Shown in pieces: positions 61,178 to 64,000 of a stretch of 64,000 nt of DNA; positions within the stretch are counted from its first letter, which is position 1, and each line of letters opens with the position of its first letter. A program made the translations under genes and the position numbers. The stretch spans positions 1 to 64,000 of the forward strand of contig NZ_CP177145.1 in assembly GCF_050389775.1 (NCBI RefSeq). The letters are read 5' to 3'. Under the pieces are notes generated by a model that ran no database searches, was not told the origin of the DNA, and saw nothing but the letters and a program-made list of their open reading frames with translations. The stretch is from Marinibacterium sp050389775. Lineage in GTDB: Bacteria > Pseudomonadota > Alphaproteobacteria > Rhodobacterales > Rhodobacteraceae.

Positions 61178-61193
61178 GTGCATCCGTATGCGT
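61178..61193. promoter_or_regulatory. LacI-type operator, site 9 (distal, MmgE/PrpD gene)
   Basis: GTGCATCCGTATGCGT, 12 of 16 to the consensus. It is 149 bp (centre to centre) upstream of site 8, again a two-operator layout that would allow looping. Confidence 0.5.
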
Positions 61194-61221
61194 GGTGGGG
61201 CGGGCCGGCCGCCCCTGCGGA

Positions 61222-61974
61222 TCAGTCGGCGGTCCAGCCGCCATCCAGCATCAGCGCGCTGCCGGTCATCAGCCCCGAGGCATCCGAGGCCAGGTAGATC
61301 GCCGCGCCGGTGATGTCGGAGACCTGGCCGATCCGGCCCAGCTTGATCTTGGCCAGCACCATGTCGGTAAAGGCCTTGTCCTCGAAGAACGGCTTGGTCA
61401 GGGGCGTTTCGATGAAGGTCGGGCAGATCGTGTTCACCCGGATGCGCTGCGGTCCCAGCTCGACGGCCAGGGCCTTGGTAAAGCCTTCCAGCGCCCATTT
61501 CGACGCGCAATAGAGCGTGCGGCTGGCCGCGCCGACATGGCCCATCTGCGACGACATATTGATCACCGAACCCGGCCGGCCCGCGTCCAGCATGCGCCCC
61601 GTGACGGCCTTGGCCGCAAAGATCGCGGCCTTGACGTTCAGGTCGATGACCGCGTCGTAATCCTCTTCGCTGACTTCGGTCAGGGGCTTGGGCCGGTTGG
61701 TGCCCGCGTTGTTGACAAAGACGTCATAGGCCGGCCGCGCGGCGATGGCCGCGGCAAAGCCCGCGATGTCGGTGACATCGCAGACCAGCACCTCGGCCTG
61801 GTGGCCGGCGGCCCGCAGCGCCTCGGCCACGGCGGTGATCTCGGCCTCGGTCCGGGCGCAGAGCGTCACCGCCGCCCCGGCCTCGGCATAGGCCTCGGCG
61901 ATGGCCCGGCCGATGCCGCGCCCGGCGCCGGTGACCAGCGCCCGCTTGCCGTCCAGTCGGAACATCGCCGTCAT
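61222..61974 (-). CDS. Short-chain dehydrogenase/reductase
   Basis: A 250-residue classical SDR: coenzyme site VTGAGRGIGRAI, FVNNAGTN, Ser in INMSSQMGHVG and catalytic YCASK. It starts directly after the HisD-family gene (no gap) and ends before a strong terminator. As partner of an HpsN-like enzyme it could oxidise another hydroxyl of the same polyol or sulfonate, but the substrate cannot be read from the sequence. Confidence 0.9.
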   Translation of the reverse strand: MTAMFRLDGKRALVTGAGRGIGRAIAEAYAEAGAAVTLCARTEAEITAVAEALRAAGHQAEVLVCDVTDIAGFAAAIAARPAYDVFVNNAGTNRPKPLTEVSEEDYDAVIDLNVKAAIFAAKAVTGRMLDAGRPGSVINMSSQMGHVGAASRTLYCASKWALEGFTKALAVELGPQRIRVNTICPTFIETPLTKPFFEDKAFTDMVLAKIKLGRIGQVSDITGAAIYLASDASGLMTGSALMLDGGWTAD

Positions 61975-63300
61975 TCACCTGTCCTCTTGATGGGGGGCCG
62001 CGGCGCCATAGGGCAGGTTGACCCCGCCATAGCGGCGCACCCGCACGTTGCATTGTTCGGCATGGCCGACAAACCCTTCCAGCATGCACAGCCGCGAGCC
62101 GTATTCCCCGACCAGCGTCGCTGCCTCGTCCGTCAGCACCTTCTGGTAGCTGTGGGTCTTGAGGAACTTGCCCACCCAGAGCCCGCCGGTATAGCGCCCG
62201 GCCTTCTTGGTCGGCAGGGTGTGGTTGGTGCCGATGACCTTGTCGCCGTTGGCCACGTTGGTCCGCGGGCCCAGGAACAGGGCGCCGTAGCTTGTCATGT
62301 TGTCCAGGTACCAATCGTCGCGGTCGGTCATGACCTGAACATGTTCCGAGGCGATGTCATTGGCAACCGCCAGCATCTCGTCATGGCTGTCGCACAGGAT
62401 GACCTCGCCATAGTCGCGCCAGCTGGCCGAAGCGGTCTCGGCCGTGGGCAGGATGGCCAGCAGGCGGTCGATCTCGGCCAGGGTGGCCTGGGCCAGGGCC
62501 CGGGAATTGGTGACCAGCACGGCGGGCGAATTGTAGCCGTGTTCGGCCTGGCCCAGCAGGTCGGTCGCGCAGAGCTCGGCATCGACGGTGTCGTCGGCGA
62601 TGACCATGGTTTCCGTCGGCCCGGCAAAGAGGTCGATGCCCACCCGCCCGAATAGCTGGCGCTTGGCCTCGGCGACAAAGGCATTGCCCGGGCCGACCAG
62701 CATGTCGACCGGCCGGATGGTTTCGGTGCCGATGGCCATGGCCCCGACGGCCTGCATGCCGCCCAGGACATAGATCTCGTGCGCGCCGCCCAGGTGCATG
62801 GCCGCGACGATGGCCGGATGGGGCGCGCCGTTGACCGGCGGGGCCGAGGCCACGATGCGCGGCACGCCGGCCACGCTGGCCGTCAGCACCGACATGTGGG
62901 CGCTGGCCACCATCGGGAACTTGCCGCCCGGCACGTAGCAGCCGACCGATTGCACGGGGATGTTGCGGTGGCCCAGGATCACGCCGGGCAGGGTTTCGAC
63001 CTCGATATCGGTCATCGACGCCCGCTGGGCCTCGGCAAAGCGCCGGATCTGGGCCTGGGCAAAGCGGATGTCTTCCATGTCGCGGGTCGAGACCTTCTGC
63101 ATCGCCGCCTCGATCTCGGACGGGCCAAGCAGGAAGGACGCCGGTTCGTAGCGGTCGAACCTGGCCGACAGCTCGCGGATGGCCGCGTCGCCCCGGGTCT
63201 CGATGTCGGCCAGGGTGGTCTCGACGATCGCGCGGACCTTGGCATCGTCTTCGGCGCGCTCGGCTTCGGGTTTCCCGGTCTTGAGATATTCGACAGGCAT
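61975..63300 (-). CDS. hisD: Histidinol dehydrogenase-family enzyme, HpsN-like
   Basis: A 441-residue zinc/NAD alcohol-to-acid dehydrogenase of the HisD family. Visible landmarks are VGCYVPGGKFPMVASAHMSV, VDMLVGPGNAFVAEAKRQLFG, IDLFAGPTETMVIAD, LLGQAEHGYNSPA and GTNHTLPTKKAGRYTGGLWVGKF. No histidine genes are nearby. The sequence resembles what I recall of sulfopropanediol dehydrogenase HpsN from Roseobacters, so oxidation of 2,3-dihydroxypropane-1-sulfonate or a similar hydroxy compound is a better guess than histidine synthesis. GGAGGA precedes the ATG. The symbol is family-level. An operator-like palindrome lies 75 bp upstream. Confidence 0.82.
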   Translation of the reverse strand: MPVEYLKTGKPEAERAEDDAKVRAIVETTLADIETRGDAAIRELSARFDRYEPASFLLGPSEIEAAMQKVSTRDMEDIRFAQAQIRRFAEAQRASMTDIEVETLPGVILGHRNIPVQSVGCYVPGGKFPMVASAHMSVLTASVAGVPRIVASAPPVNGAPHPAIVAAMHLGGAHEIYVLGGMQAVGAMAIGTETIRPVDMLVGPGNAFVAEAKRQLFGRVGIDLFAGPTETMVIADDTVDAELCATDLLGQAEHGYNSPAVLVTNSRALAQATLAEIDRLLAILPTAETASASWRDYGEVILCDSHDEMLAVANDIASEHVQVMTDRDDWYLDNMTSYGALFLGPRTNVANGDKVIGTNHTLPTKKAGRYTGGLWVGKFLKTHSYQKVLTDEAATLVGEYGSRLCMLEGFVGHAEQCNVRVRRYGGVNLPYGAAAPHQEDR

Positions 63301-63374
63301 CTTCGGTCCTCCGGTCTGTCTGGGTCGGGCCGACTATCGGGCTTTCGCCGCGCCTCGCAAGATTGGGGGTAGCG

Positions 63375-63391
63375 AGTGAAAATATTTCACT
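63375..63391. promoter_or_regulatory. Operator-like palindrome upstream of the HisD/SDR operon
   Basis: AGTGAAA and TTTCACT are perfect 7-bp arms around ATA. The form TGAAA...TTTCA resembles sites of RpiR- or GntR-type regulators. It is unlike the CG-centred palindromes to the left, so this operon is probably under a different regulator. Confidence 0.5.
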
Positions 63392-63482
63392 TCCCGGTGC
63401 GGTCTGGTCGGGGCCTGGCGGGTCGGCGCAGGCCGGTTGGCGGATCAGCCCCGGCAATGAGACCCTGCATGCAGCTCCTGCA

Positions 63483-63893
63483 TCACCCCCCGGTGCCACC
63501 ACGATCGGCCTCGGCGAACTGGATCAGGTCCCAGCGGTTGCCCCAGGGATCGGTCCAGACGGCCACCCGGCCATAGGGCTCGTCGCGGGGCGGGCCGTCA
63601 AAGACCACGCCCCGGTCCAGCAGCCGGCGGTGGTCGGCCGCGAAATCCTCGGTTTCCAGGAACAGCCAGACCCGCCCGCCGCCCTGTGCGCCGATGGCCG
63701 CCTGCTGGGGCGCGCCCACGGCCCGGGCCAGCAGGATCTCGGTCTCGGCGCCCGGCGGCGCGATGCGGACCCAGCGCTTGCCCTGGCCCAGGTCGGTATC
63801 CTCGCGGCAGTCGAAACCGATGCCCAGGAAAAAGGCCAGGGCCTCGTCGTAATCGGGCACGAGCAGGGAAAAGAGGGCGATCCGGCGGGGCAT
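63483..63893 (-). CDS. VOC-superfamily (glyoxalase/bleomycin-resistance fold) protein
   Basis: A 136-residue single-module VOC protein: RRIALFSLLVPDYDEALAFFLG at the N-terminus, GGGRVWLFLETEDFAADHRRLL in the middle and VAVWTDPWGNRWDLIQF at the end, the usual beta-alpha-beta-beta-beta pattern. The ATG at 63893 is preferred over an upstream GTG-type start. Function unknown; the fold serves dioxygenases, isomerases and drug-binding proteins. Confidence 0.87.
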   Translation of the reverse strand: MPRRIALFSLLVPDYDEALAFFLGIGFDCREDTDLGQGKRWVRIAPPGAETEILLARAVGAPQQAAIGAQGGGRVWLFLETEDFAADHRRLLDRGVVFDGPPRDEPYGRVAVWTDPWGNRWDLIQFAEADRGGTGG

Positions 63894-63960
63894 GGCGGCT
63901 CCAGGTCTGGCACGGGTAGATGCGGTCAGCATGCCCCGGCCCGGCCCCGGGCAAAAGGGC

Positions 63961-64000
63961 TCAGCCGCTGTCGCGCAGGATCAGGCGCACCGGGGCCACG
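63961..64000 (-). CDS. C-terminal tail of a leftward gene, possibly a LacI-family regulator
   Basis: A stop codon at 63961-63963 ends a frame that enters from the right edge and reads VAPVRLILRDSG. Tails of the form PVRLxLRxS are common in LacI-family regulators, but twelve codons are too few for a firm call. Confidence 0.4.
   Translation of the reverse strand, partial: VAPVRLILRDSG

Noticed and set aside
1..64000. CRISPR arrays, tRNA or rRNA genes, insertion sequences and prophage genes
   Set aside because: None seen on either strand. The short direct repeats found are iterons, operators or in-gene repeats.

Overview
The window is a high-GC alphaproteobacterial sequence that looks like a Rhodobacteraceae (Roseobacter-group) extrachromosomal replicon, i.e. 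a plasmid or chromid. The reasons are a complete plasmid replication/partition module in the left part (parAB, an iteron-type initiator, an AT-rich origin and four copies of a 16-bp parS-like palindrome) and a dense load of TRAP and ABC uptake systems, GMC oxidoreductases and short-chain dehydrogenases typical of marine heterotrophs. No tRNA, rRNA, CRISPR array or insertion sequence was seen.

Layout. 1-1.04 kb: end of a sensor kinase and its FixJ-type response regulator. 1.03-5.5 kb: ectoine synthesis, with a divergent MarR regulator (ectR) facing ectA-ectB-ectC-ask. Three copies of a 17-bp pseudo-palindrome lie between ectR and ectA; one covers the -10 of the likely ectA promoter. No ectD was found, so the expected product is ectoine and not hydroxyectoine. 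5.5-9.9 kb: replication and partition, parB and parA leftward and the initiator rightward, separated by an AT-rich stretch and tandem 22-bp-period iterons. 10.3-17.5 kb: one giant Gly-rich autotransporter. 17.6-27.05 kb: predicted shikimate/quinate use: a TetR regulator fused to an alpha/beta-hydrolase, a shikimate/quinate dehydrogenase, a TRAP importer with two binding proteins, a two-domain 3-dehydroshikimate dehydratase and an SMP-30-type lactonase.

27.1-61.2 kb: a large catabolic island tied together by a repeated palindrome, consensus TTGCATACGTATGCAA, with the central CG typical of LacI-family operators. Nine copies lie upstream of seven transcription units: a RutA-like flavin monooxygenase; a LeuCD-like hydratase, amidohydrolase, lyase and dehydrogenase operon; hyuAB; a CUT2-type sugar ABC operon that ends with a LacI regulator gene; a flavoprotein-SDR-GMC operon; a peptide-type ABC operon; and a MmgE/PrpD gene. 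In most of them the palindrome sits just downstream of a TTGACA or TTGCGC -35-like box, as expected for direct repression. The enzymes could open a cyclic amide or imide (HyuAB, perhaps the flavin monooxygenase), remove its nitrogen (isochorismatase-type amidase), hydrate the resulting alkene diacid (LeuCD-like) and split it (isocitrate-lyase family). The substrate is not known and this route is inference.

The remaining genes are a second TRAP transporter (56.5-59.3 kb), an SDR plus HisD-family dehydrogenase pair resembling sulfopropanediol dehydrogenase HpsN (61.2-63.3 kb), a VOC-fold protein, and a 12-codon tail at the right edge that looks like the end of a LacI-family regulator.
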